Positions 6,482-14,700 of a DNA stretch of 15,037 bases are shown here, piece by piece. The stretch comes from Verrucomicrobiia bacterium (GTDB taxonomy: Bacteria > Verrucomicrobiota > Verrucomicrobiia > JABWAM01), in assembly GCA_013360985.1 (NCBI GenBank), contig JABWAM010000030.1:1-15037 (forward strand). Direction: 5' to 3'. Position 1 is the first letter of the stretch, and each line of letters begins with the position of its first letter. The translations under genes and the position numbers were made by a program. A model generated the notes under the pieces. The model saw only the letters and a list, made by a program, of their open reading frames with translations, was not told where the DNA came from and did no database searches.

Positions 6482-7974
6482 TGTGCGGTTTTGTCGGTTG
6501 CTTCCGGGAGGATCGCTCGGCAGGTCCGCCTTCGGTGGCGCTTCCGGTGCTGTTGCGAACGCTGCGCCACCGAGGGCCCGACGGCTCGGGCTTCCATCAG
6601 GGCGCCTCCGCCGCGTTGGGGCATGTGCGGCTTGCGATCCTCGATGTTGCCGGAGGCGGGCAGCCGATGGGTTCCGACGAGGGACGGCGTTGGATCGTCC
6701 ATAATGGAGAGATTTATAATTTCCGCGAGTTGGGGGCCGCTTTGGAGGGGCGCCCCTTGCGAACTCGGAGCGACACCGAGGTGATCCTCCGTCTCTACGA
6801 GGACTTTGGGCCTTCGTGTCTGACGCGTTTCGACGGCATGTACGCCTTCGCGCTGTTGGACGGTCACGACCTCTTCCTCGCGCGCGATCCGCTCGGCGTG
6901 AAACCGCTTTACATATGCCGACGCGAAGGGTGGCTCTACTTCGCCTCGGAGATCAAGGCCCTGCTTCCCGTTTCGCCGAACATCCAGGAGTTTCCCCCCG
7001 GCCACTGGTATCATAGCCGGCAGGGATTGCGCCGGTTTTTTGATCTGAAGGGTTGGACGACGCCTCGTGCGCCGCACGAAGAGCCGGTCGCCGCCGTACG
7101 GGAAGCGATGCGGGAATCGGTGCGCAAACGCATGGTTTCGGATGTCCCCGTCGGCGTCTTCCTCAGCGGGGGGCTCGACAGCAGCCTCGTGGCCGCCCTC
7201 ATGCGTCCGCACGTCGAAGAACTCCACTCCTTTTCGGTCGGGATGGAAGGGAGCGAGGATCTCGCGTTTGCACGGCGCGTTTCGGAACATCTCGGGACGA
7301 TTCATCATGAAAAGACGTTCACGGAGGAGGAGATGCGCGCCGTCCTTCCCGAGGTCATTCGCCATCTCGAGTCCTTCGATTTCGCTCTGGTTCGGAGCGC
7401 GATCGCCAACTTCATGGTGGCCGAACTGGCGGCTCGCACGCTCAAGGTGGTCCTCGTCGGGGAGGGCGCCGACGAAATTTTCGCCGGATATCATTATCTC
7501 AAAGGACTGAGCCATCAGGAGTATGCGGACGAATTGATGAGAATCACCGCGGCGCTTCACAACTCCAATCTCCAGCGGGTGGACCGCATGACGATGGCGC
7601 ATGGGATCGAAGGACGGGAGCCGTTTCTGGACCTTGCATTGCTGCGCGTGGCGTTTGCGATCCCTCCGGAGGTTCACCGAAAGGACAGGATGGAGAAAGG
7701 GGTGCTCCGTCGCGCGGCGGAGGGCCTGCTCCCCTCCGAAGTCGTTTGGCGGTCGAAGGAGAAATTCTCGCGCGGCGCCGGCTCGGCGCAGGTCTTCGAG
7801 CGGATCGCGGAACGCGAAATCGGCGACGCGCAATTCGAGCGCGGCCGCGTTCTTCCGAACGGCCTCCAGCTTCGGAGCAAGGAGGAAATGTGGTACTACG
7901 AGGTCTTTCGCCGTTTCTTTCCTGACAGCGTCGCCGCCTGCCTCGGGTGGACCGCTCAACCTCAAGCGAGATAA
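6481..7974 (+). CDS. asnB: Glutamine-hydrolysing asparagine synthetase, AsnB type
   Basis: This cytosolic enzyme amidates aspartate, or here possibly a related acid, using glutamine and ATP. It is 497 residues, somewhat shorter than E. coli AsnB (554). Cys2 after Met1 is the glutaminase nucleophile, with RGPDGSG at 31-37, NGEIYN at 75-80 and SDTE at 97-100. The synthetase half has the pyrophosphate loop SGGLDSS at 229-235, the catalytic segment GEGADEIF at 327-334, NLQRVDRMTMAHGIEGREPFLD at about 363-384, and MEKGVLR with Lys406. These features place it with true AsnB rather than beta-lactam synthetases or lasso cyclases, although acceptor specificity cannot be read off. The ATG overlaps the mutase stop (TGATG), implying translational coupling. 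The gene is probably dedicated to the pathway rather than the housekeeping copy. Confidence 0.92.
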   Translation: MCGFVGCFREDRSAGPPSVALPVLLRTLRHRGPDGSGFHQGASAALGHVRLAILDVAGGGQPMGSDEGRRWIVHNGEIYNFRELGAALEGRPLRTRSDTEVILRLYEDFGPSCLTRFDGMYAFALLDGHDLFLARDPLGVKPLYICRREGWLYFASEIKALLPVSPNIQEFPPGHWYHSRQGLRRFFDLKGWTTPRAPHEEPVAAVREAMRESVRKRMVSDVPVGVFLSGGLDSSLVAALMRPHVEELHSFSVGMEGSEDLAFARRVSEHLGTIHHEKTFTEEEMRAVLPEVIRHLESFDFALVRSAIANFMVAELAARTLKVVLVGEGADEIFAGYHYLKGLSHQEYADELMRITAALHNSNLQRVDRMTMAHGIEGREPFLDLALLRVAFAIPPEVHRKDRMEKGVLRRAAEGLLPSEVVWRSKEKFSRGAGSAQVFERIAEREIGDAQFERGRVLPNGLQLRSKEEMWYYEVFRRFFPDSVAACLGWTAQPQAR

Positions 7975-7977
7975 GGA

Positions 7978-9084
7978 ATGATTAAAAAGCGTTACGCGGT
8001 GTTTGGCGCGGGCCACGGCGGAAAGTCGATGGCGGCCCACCTGGCGCTGATGGGTTTCCCCGTCGCGCTCTATAATCGGACGCCTGCGAACATCGAGGCG
8101 ATCAAGGCGCGTCAAGGGATCATGCTCGATAGCTTCCCGGAGGGGCCTCACGGATTTGGGCGCCTCGACCTCGTCACGTCGGATCTTGAACAAGCGGTTC
8201 AGTTCGCGGACATCCTGATGGTGGTGGTCCCCTCTTCGGCTCATGGGGAGATCGCCCGCCTCTGCGCCCGGTGCCTTCGCGCGGGGCAGACGATCATTTT
8301 GCATCCCGGCCGCACCGGCGGCGCGGTCGAGTTTGTCAAAGTGCTCGCCGATTCGGGTTGTCAGGCGGAGGTGACCGTCGCGGAAGCGGGAACCCTCATC
8401 TATGCCTGCAGATCCACGGGGCCTGCTCAAGCGCATCTCTTCAGCATCAAGGCGGCCGTGCCGCTCGCCGCGTTGCCCGCCACGCGAACGGCTCAAGTGT
8501 TGGAGGCGGTCAATGCGGCATTTCCGCAATATATCGCGGCGGCCAACGTGTTGCAGACGGGGCTCGACAACATGGGCGCCGTGTTTCATCCGGCGCTCAC
8601 CATTTTAAACGCGGGTTGGATCGAGTGCGCTCATGCGGAGTTCGAGTTTTATCTCGATGGGGTTTCTCCTTCCACGGCGCGCGTGCTGGAGGTGCTGGAT
8701 CGCGAACGGGTGACCATCGCCGCGGCGCTCGGCGTTCGGTCGCACACGGCGATCGAATGGCTCGAACAGGCCTATAACGTCGAGGGATCGAATCTTTACG
8801 AGGCCGTCCAAAACAATACGGGTTATGAGGGGATCAAAGCTCCTCCCACGCTTGAGCACCGTTATATTTCCGAAGACGTGCCGATGAGCCTGGTTCCGAT
8901 CGCCGCGCTCGGTCGGCGTTACGGCGTTTCCACGCGCGCCATTGACGCGATCATCAATCTCGCTTCGATGATCCATAGCACCGACTACTGGCGGCGGGGG
9001 CGCACGCTGGAGAAGTTGGGCATTGATGGGATGAGCGTCAGCGAGCTGCGGCGGTATGTGGAAGAAGGCGTTCGCGACAAATAG
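7978..9084 (+). CDS. NAD(P)-dependent opine dehydrogenase (octopine/nopaline dehydrogenase family)
   Basis: Family members reductively condense the amino group of an amino acid with a 2-oxo acid using NAD(P)H, giving N-(carboxyalkyl)amino acids (opines). The 368-residue length fits bacterial members. The Rossmann motif GAGHGG is at 10-15, with the second strand ending in YNRT. The catalytic domain has DNMGAVFHPALTILNAGWIE: His204 matches the catalytic histidine, and Asp300 in RYISEDVPMSLVP matches its partner aspartate. TDYWRRGRTLEKLGI at 335-349 is the usual C-terminal motif. The start is 3 bp after the asnB stop. An AAGGA abuts the ATG too closely to act as a standard ribosome site, so coupling is likely. 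Related dehydrogenases in this superfamily reduce other 2-oxo acids, so opine formation is probable but not proven. Confidence 0.85.
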   Translation: MIKKRYAVFGAGHGGKSMAAHLALMGFPVALYNRTPANIEAIKARQGIMLDSFPEGPHGFGRLDLVTSDLEQAVQFADILMVVVPSSAHGEIARLCARCLRAGQTIILHPGRTGGAVEFVKVLADSGCQAEVTVAEAGTLIYACRSTGPAQAHLFSIKAAVPLAALPATRTAQVLEAVNAAFPQYIAAANVLQTGLDNMGAVFHPALTILNAGWIECAHAEFEFYLDGVSPSTARVLEVLDRERVTIAAALGVRSHTAIEWLEQAYNVEGSNLYEAVQNNTGYEGIKAPPTLEHRYISEDVPMSLVPIAALGRRYGVSTRAIDAIINLASMIHSTDYWRRGRTLEKLGIDGMSVSELRRYVEEGVRDK

Positions 9085-9106
9085 GTCGCTGGCTCGGCGA
9101 CCTTTT
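9083..9106 (+). terminator. Intrinsic terminator of the mutase-asnB-opine dehydrogenase operon
   Basis: AGGTCGC and GCGACCT form a 7-bp stem around the 7-nt loop TGGCTCG, followed by the T-run TTTT (its first T also pairs at the base of the stem). It begins within the last bases of the dehydrogenase stop codon. The stem is GC-rich and the T-tract short, but position and form fit an intrinsic terminator. Confidence 0.6.
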
Positions 9107-9201
9107 GAGGGCAGCCTGAAGATCCAGGGAGCGTTCGGAAGGCAACGTCGTCGCGCGGAATCCGGACCGAAATCCGCTGTGCGGTCGCCGACGGCCGTCC
9201 G

Positions 9202-9224
9202 GCGCGGGCCGGCCGCGGCCGCGC
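9202..9224 (-). repeat. Very GC-rich hairpin 3' of the barrel-protein gene
   Basis: GCGCGG at 9202-9207 and CCGCGC at 9219-9224 pair perfectly. With one bulged G, two more pairs extend the stem inward. It lies 6 bp past the minus-strand stop at 9233-9231, within the 146-bp convergent gap. There is no T-tract on the minus strand, so a termination role is uncertain. The rest of the gap shows nothing else. Confidence 0.3.
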
Positions 9225-9230
9225 TTGTGT

Positions 9231-10424
9231 TCAACGGTTTTTTCCTTCGAGCAGCCGTTTGGCCGCGGCCTGGACGAAGAAGATCGTTCCAAGGTCGCGG
9301 AGGTGGTAGGGGGATCGATCGGTGCCGTCCGGCGGGAGGACCTTCTCGAGGATCGCGCCCTTCACGTTCGGATCGGTTGGAGTGCGAAACTGGACCTTCA
9401 TGCAGAAAGCCAGCGCGCGATCGGCCAGCGTCGCCGCCTCTTCGTCGCCGAACTCTCGCCACGCGTCCCAGAGCATCATCGCCGCGCACGCCGCGCCCGA
9501 GGTCGCGTGGCCGAACGAGTCGGTGCTGAAATCGCGGAAGGTGCCTCGGAGAAGGCCGCCGTCCCGGCGAAGGGCCTTTCCATACCACGCGGCGGCGCGG
9601 CGAAATGCCTCGCGGAACCGCCCATCCCCGGTCGCCTTGAAGATCCGCAGCATCGGCGCGCCCCACCACCACGCGTGACGCGGATGGAGGATGCCCAACG
9701 TGCGGTTGCACGGGCGATAACCGATCCAGTTGCCGGGAGGATCCTCTTCGCGCAGGAGGCGTTCCGCGGTCGCCACGGCGATACGCTTCCATTCTTCGCG
9801 TCCCGTCAATTCCCATCCGGTAAGAAAGACCGCGTCATCGAGCAGCGGCCGCCAAGGGGTCGTGAAACGATTCGGCACGATCCCGCGCTTGGCCGGGTCC
9901 CAGCAATCGAAGAACGCTCCTCCGGCGGGCGCGTACATCCGCCGCGCGACCCAGTCGAGGGCGTCGAGAGCGACGCCCCGACAGTCGAGGTCTCCAGTCG
10001 TTCGCGCGAGATGAAAAAGCCCATCCAGCGCCTCGAGGATCGCCGAGGTGTTGATGCGGTCGGGATCGTCTTCATACGCGAAAATCAAGCCGCGTTCGGG
10101 CCCTTCGCGGACCGAGTTCGCGAGGAGGAAGTCCGCGCCGAGCCGCGCAGCGGACAGAAACTCGTCGGTCCCGAGCGCTTCGCCGGCGAGCACGAGCGCC
10201 TTGATCGCCTGTCCCGTGTGCCACACAGGACAGAAAAAAGTCCATTCCCGCCGTGCGAGCGAATATTCGCCGCGGATCGCGCCGCGCCACGTCGCGTGGG
10301 CATGATGGCGCGTCTCGTTCGGTAACGCTTCTTCGCTCTTCACTTGGGCGATCTCGGTAAGCCAGCGGCAGGCGCAGGCGAGAGGTTCGCGGAGCGAGGA
10401 GGGATCGAGCGGAACGGCCGTCAT
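9231..10424 (-). CDS. Predicted (alpha/alpha)-barrel protein, glycoside-hydrolase-like, unknown function
   Basis: I chose the ATG at 10424-10422, giving 397 residues. A longer open frame begins at 10496, but its first 24 codons look like spacer. The chain is a series of Ala/Leu-rich helix pairs with Trp- and Gly-rich turns, for example VWHTGQAIKAL at 68-78, AYEDDPDRINTSAILEALDGLFHLAR at 116-141 and HPRHAWWWGAPML at 247-259. This is the pattern of (alpha/alpha)6 or (alpha/alpha)7 barrels seen in six-hairpin glycosidases, unsaturated glucuronyl hydrolases and epimerases. Asp-rich turns (EDDPD, LLDDAVF) and FRDFSTDSFGHATSG at about 296-310 could line an active site. No signal peptide is visible. 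It is convergent with the opine dehydrogenase and divergent from a methyltransferase. A specific enzyme activity cannot be named. Confidence 0.75.
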   Translation of the reverse strand: MTAVPLDPSSLREPLACACRWLTEIAQVKSEEALPNETRHHAHATWRGAIRGEYSLARREWTFFCPVWHTGQAIKALVLAGEALGTDEFLSAARLGADFLLANSVREGPERGLIFAYEDDPDRINTSAILEALDGLFHLARTTGDLDCRGVALDALDWVARRMYAPAGGAFFDCWDPAKRGIVPNRFTTPWRPLLDDAVFLTGWELTGREEWKRIAVATAERLLREEDPPGNWIGYRPCNRTLGILHPRHAWWWGAPMLRIFKATGDGRFREAFRRAAAWYGKALRRDGGLLRGTFRDFSTDSFGHATSGAACAAMMLWDAWREFGDEEAATLADRALAFCMKVQFRTPTDPNVKGAILEKVLPPDGTDRSPYHLRDLGTIFFVQAAAKRLLEGKNR

Positions 10425-10494
10425 GATGCGCGGTTTTTCTATCCTTATCTCTTCGAGGGGCTCAAGCTCGACGCGCGCGTCCGCGCGCGCCTTC
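10425..10494. promoter_or_regulatory. 70-bp divergent spacer between the barrel-protein and methyltransferase genes
   Basis: Both flanking open frames run through this stretch without stops, but the encoded peptides (Ser/Arg/Ala-rich) do not look like either protein. It contains a short AT-richer patch near 10431-10450 that could hold promoter elements for either side. It also has alternating purine-pyrimidine runs at 10471-10480 and 10482-10490. No clear -35/-10 pair was found. Confidence 0.35.
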
Positions 10495-11274
10495 ATGGAT
10501 TCTTCGCTCTACGCCAATCCGAGCCTCTACGACGCTCAATACGCGACGCTGACGCGCGACGGCGTGTTTTACGCGGCGCGTGCGCGGAAGGTTGACGGAC
10601 CCGTGCTCGAGCTGGCGGCGGGAACGGGGCGGATTTCGGAAGCGATCCTGGAGGCGGGCGCGAGCCTGGTGGGAATCGAAAGGTCCCGTCCGATGATCGC
10701 CATCGCGCGGCGGCGTCTCGCGCGCTTCGGCGGACGCGGGCGTTTCGTCCAGGCGGATTTTCGACGGTTCGCGTTGGGGCGAACGTTTGCGCTTGCAGTC
10801 TGCGGATTCAATTCGCTCAGTCACGCGGCGCCTGCGGAGTTTGCCGCGGCGCTTGCGCGGATCCGCGTTCATGTGAAGGAGGGGGGCGCCCTCGTCTTCG
10901 ACCTTCCGAATCCCGGCCCGCGAAATCCCGGTCCGTTTCTTCGGGAGCGCTTCTTCGATGAAAGGGTGGGGGAGGCGTGCGAGGTTTGGGAAACTCTGGA
11001 GGCGGAAAGCGATCCCCGGCTCTGGGAGCGCGTGTGGGAGTATCGCTGGGCGAGCGGGAGGCGCGCGAGGGAAACGATGCGGCGATGGGAGTATTCCGAA
11101 CGCGAGGTGCGCGCGGCGTTGGCGGCGGCGGGATTCCGGGTGGACGCCCTCGCGGGAGATTTCACGGGAGGCGCATTTGGCGGCGCGTCGCTGCGCCAAG
11201 TTTGGAAGGTTTCTCCCGTCGGCGCCGCCGTCAATCCAGAGATTGGGCATGCGATCGCGCGTGAAGCAGCTTGA
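10495..11274 (+). CDS. Class I SAM-dependent methyltransferase
   Basis: The product is 259 residues from the ATG at 10495. The longer frame from 10423 adds 24 Ser/Arg-rich residues with no methyltransferase character and would overlap the divergent gene. After an N-terminal helix (SLYANPSLYDAQYA), motif I is VLELAAGTGR at 37-46. The acidic end of strand 2 is GIERSRPM with Glu62, then a FVQADFRRF segment around motif II and an AVCGFNSLSH stretch as motif III. The rest is the seven-stranded Rossmann-like fold, with GFRVDALAGDF before the C-terminal strand. This is the general methyltransferase 11/25-like type; the substrate is not predictable. There is no Shine-Dalgarno. The 3' end overlaps the convergent TPR-like gene by 44 bp. 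The last residues after the core fold may be read-through, because the end of this frame lies inside the opposite gene. Confidence 0.85.
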   Translation: MDSSLYANPSLYDAQYATLTRDGVFYAARARKVDGPVLELAAGTGRISEAILEAGASLVGIERSRPMIAIARRRLARFGGRGRFVQADFRRFALGRTFALAVCGFNSLSHAAPAEFAAALARIRVHVKEGGALVFDLPNPGPRNPGPFLRERFFDERVGEACEVWETLEAESDPRLWERVWEYRWASGRRARETMRRWEYSEREVRAALAAAGFRVDALAGDFTGGAFGGASLRQVWKVSPVGAAVNPEIGHAIAREAA

Positions 11275-11689
11275 AGCGTTCCTCGGACATGAAGGGCGTC
11301 GCTTCGGGGCGTCCCAGAAAATCGAGGAGAAGCCTCGGTTCGATGACGAGCAGGTGGGCGAGGAAGGCGTGAAGCGCGTCGCGGTCTTTGGTGAGGGCGA
11401 GCGCGGAGGCCGCCCCGAGGTTGGCTTCGCGGCTGTAGGGATCGTTTTCCAGGACGCGTTGAAAGGCGGCGGCGGCGTGGGCGAAGCGTTTTTCCTGGAG
11501 TAGGCGTTGCGCGTAGAGCATCCAGGTGTCGGAGCCCGCGTCGGGGCTGGCGATGGCCAGTTCGAGTTGTTCGAGCGAAGGGCCCTCCGTGGTGCGCGCG
11601 GCGCGCGCGGTGAACGCGACATACGCGGCGATCGCGAGGAGGGCGAGCGTCAGGATCGTTGCGGCCGGAGTTTGCGGGATGCGGTTCAC
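11231..11689 (-). CDS. Membrane-anchored TPR-like small protein
   Basis: The product is 152 residues. The start is GTG at 11689-11687; an in-frame TAG a few codons upstream rules out a longer form. A single membrane segment lies at about 10-30 (ILTLALLAIAAYVAF), with a basic C-terminal flank, so the bulk probably faces the periplasm. Residues 38-115 form helix pairs with TPR-like features (SDTWMLYAQRLLQEKRF, then AHAAAAFQRVLENDP with the typical Pro-terminated second helix). The C-terminal part, with EERFKLLHA, is helical. TPR domains mediate protein-protein contacts, so a scaffold or assembly role is possible. It is divergent from the giant membrane protein with only 42 bp between starts and overlaps the methyltransferase end. 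The function is unknown. Confidence 0.65.
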   Translation of the reverse strand: MNRIPQTPAATILTLALLAIAAYVAFTARAARTTEGPSLEQLELAIASPDAGSDTWMLYAQRLLQEKRFAHAAAAFQRVLENDPYSREANLGAASALALTKDRDALHAFLAHLLVIEPRLLLDFLGRPEATPFMSEERFKLLHARSHAQSLD

Positions 11690-11702
11690 GATGGACTAAT
11701 GA

Positions 11703-11715
11703 CCGAATACTTCGG
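11703..11715. promoter_or_regulatory. Small inverted repeat in the 42-bp divergent gap
   Basis: CCGAA-TAC-TTCGG, with 5-bp arms, sits midway between the start codons of the TPR-like gene and the giant membrane protein. It may be a regulator site or chance. The plus-strand gene has no Shine-Dalgarno (TCTCTTTCA before ATG). Confidence 0.25.
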
Positions 11716-11731
11716 ATTTTAGTCTCTTTCA

Positions 11732-14700
11732 ATGCAAGAAAACGGTTCCCCGGCATTCGCGGCGGCCGAGCCTCCAGCTTCCGCCGTCTCTGTTCCGCCT
11801 GCACCGCGCGGCGATCATCCGTCGCTTCGTTGGTTCGCCTGCGTGTTGTTCGGTCTCTTGCAGGTCCTGTGGGTCGGGTATGAGCTTGGCGCGGGAAACC
11901 AATCCATTCAGGTGGCGTTTGTCGAGCGGCTGCGCGATTCCTCCTCGTTCCGCAACGATTTGATGGTGACCCTGACGCTGGAGCGTTACCCGAGTTATTT
12001 CTATCACGCGATGGCGGCGGCGACGCGGGTCGTGTCGCTGCCGACGCTTTACCTCGGATTGCATCTCGCGGCGGCGGCAGGGGTCTTCCTCGCGATGTCG
12101 GCCTTGTGTCGTGCGGCATTTCAGAGCCGTTGGGCGGGTTTTGTCGCCAGCCTGTTTCTCCTCGCCGGCCATCAGCGCGCGTTGGCCGAGGAGATGCTCT
12201 ATTCGCCCGGGTTCACGCATACCTGGGCGGTCTTCCCTCTGGCGCTCGGCGCGCTCGTGTTGCTCTACGCGGGGAGGTGGTGGCTCGCCTTCGGCCTGGC
12301 GGGCGCGCTCGTCAACCTGCACGCCCTCGAAGCGGGGCACCTTGGCCTCGCGATGGGGTTTTGGGCGGTCTGCTCTTTCCGCGAGATCGGCTGGAAAAAA
12401 GCGTTGGGGCTTCTCCTCCTTTTCGGCGCGTGCGCGGCGCCTCTCTGGATTCCGATGCTGGCGCATCCGCCGCGCTTCGATGCCGAGTGGCTCGGATGGA
12501 TGAAGCTGCGTTCGGGGGCGCACAGTTTTCCGTTGGCGTGGTGGAGGGCGGGCCAGGCCGATATTCCCCGATTTTTCGTCGTTCTCGCGCTCGCGGGAAC
12601 GACGGCGAGCCTCGGTGTTTCGCCTCGCACGCGGCGGATGACGCTGCTCCTGCTCGCCGCGTGTGCGATCCTGTTCGTCGCGGGGATCGTGTTCACCGAG
12701 TTTTATCCGCTGACGGTCGCGATTCGCGCCCAGTTCTTTCGCGCCTCCCGATTCCTGCTTGTCCTGGCGCTCGCGTTCGTGGCGTGGGGAACCGTACGAG
12801 CTTGGGCGCTCCTCCTTTCGCGCGGATCGGAGATCGCGGCGTGGCGCAGGGGGCTGGAGGCCGCGAGCGCGACGCTTGCCGCCGTCAGCCTCGCGCTTCC
12901 CGCGTGGCAGACTGCGCTGCCGTTCGCGCTGGCCGCCGCGGCGGGCGTCGCCCTCCTCAATCGCCGGCTGCATTGGAGCCAGGCGGCCTTCGCGGGAATC
13001 GCGCTCTTGGTCTGCGCGATGGCTTGGCGCACGATCGGGTTCGTCATCCCCGGTGCGAGTCCTGGCTTTTCTTGGAAGGCCTTGCTCGGCTGGCATGACT
13101 TCGGCCTCGCGGGCTGGGGATTGCTCGGCGGCGCTGCGGCGTTGTGGTGGCTTTCGATGCGTCCGCTCGGGCGGAGAGACGTCGCGTTCGCGGGGGCGGC
13201 CGGCCTCGTCGCTTGCGCGCTGGGCGCCGCAGCGGTTTGGACGGATCTTCGCGCGCGGCCGTCGGGCGACGAGGCCTGGGCGGAGGCGCAGATCTGGGCG
13301 CGCGAACATACGCCGCGCGATGCGCTTTTCCTCGTACCGCGGCAGCCCGGCGGCTTTCGCGTGCATTCGGCGCGCGCGGTCGTCGGCGAATGGCGCGACG
13401 GCACGCAGCTCTACTTCAGCCCCGAGTTCGGCGCGCCCTGGTGGGAACGCATGAACGCCATCCAGCCGGGGATGCGGATCGCGCCCGAAGGCAACCGCCT
13501 ACTCGTCCAAGGGCATTCGCTCAGCCATCTCGACGACGCGCAGGTGATCGCGCTCGCCGGACGTTATTCCGCCGCGTATGCCGTGCTCGCGGACGATCCT
13601 TCGCGAAAGCTCGATCGCGTCTGGGGCAACGGGAAATGGGCGATCTACCGTCCCCAACTCGCGCCGCCGCCAAAGACCCCTCGCAGCGCCGCAGCCGGAG
13701 AGAAACGCTTCCTGCGCGAGGTCGCCCTGCCGAACATCGAGAAATACCGCAAAGGCGATGCGCGAATTCAACTGCTCGACGCAAAGGGGCGCCCGCTCTA
13801 CGACGCGCGTTGGCGCGTCGTCCAGACGAGGAGCGCCTTCCGTTTCGGGGTGACGCTGCCTCCGTTCGAAGCCGCGGCGGGAGAGAAAGGGGGGCACGAC
13901 GATTTCCGTCCGCCGGCCGCAACGCCCGAACAGCTTGCGATCATCGCGGGGACGTTCAACGCCGCGGTGATCGGTCCGTCGGCCTGGTGGGCCGCCTTGG
14001 AGCCGAAGGAGGGCGAACGGCATTTGGAAACGCTCGACCGCGAGTTGGCGTGGTGCCGCGCGCAAAATCTCGAAGTCGAATACAGCTTTCTCAGCGGCTT
14101 TCCGCCGGCATGGGCGAACGACAAGCCCGAGGGCGACCTGAAAGGCCTGCTGGTCCGTCATGCCCTCGACGTGGTGGAGCGCGACGCCGATCGGGTGGCG
14201 TGGTGGCAGGTCGCCGATCAGGGGTTGTTCATCGAACACGCGGTCATGGTGTTCCGCGCGTTGCGTATGAAGCATCCCGGGCTGCGCCTCGGCCTCAGCG
14301 ACGCCGCGCGATTTTTGTCGAACGTCAAATCTCCCTACCGCGAGCACGACCTGTTGCGCGGCCTCGAGGATCTCAAAAAGCTCAAGGAACAGGGCGAAAC
14401 TGTGGATTTTATGTCTCTGCACGGCCGGCGGCCATGGGGGGCGTGGGCCGATCCCAAGGTGATCTACGAGGTGCTCGACGCCTTCGCGAAGGAGGGGGTG
14501 CGCCTCCATCTGACGGCGATCGAGGTTCCCGCGGAGGGTTGGATCGAGGGAGGTTTGCGCCAAGGGATGTGGTCTCCGGAAAAGCAGGCGGAGTACGGGC
14601 GACTCCTGTACACCGTCTGCTTCAGTCATCCCGCCGTGGAGGCGATCCACTACGCGGAGCTCGGTCCCGCAACGCGCTTTCCCGGAGGCGGCTTGCTCGA

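Noticed and set aside
6481..7974. AsnB homologue as a lasso-peptide cyclase or beta-lactam synthetase
   Set aside because: The glutaminase Cys2 and the full AsnB motif set are present, and no precursor peptide, leader protease or RRE gene is nearby.
6358..8589. 743-codon minus-strand frame over asnB and the opine dehydrogenase
   Set aside because: It spans two real plus-strand genes and their junction, and its composition is typical of an antisense shadow.
10471..10490. Alternating CG runs as a Z-DNA or functional repeat
   Set aside because: Similar CGCGCG runs occur across the window, including inside genes, and follow from base composition.
11729..13366. 545-codon minus-strand frame over the membrane protein
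   Set aside because: Its product is almost entirely Arg/Glu/Pro/Ala with no hydrophobic core, the mirror image of membrane-segment codons.
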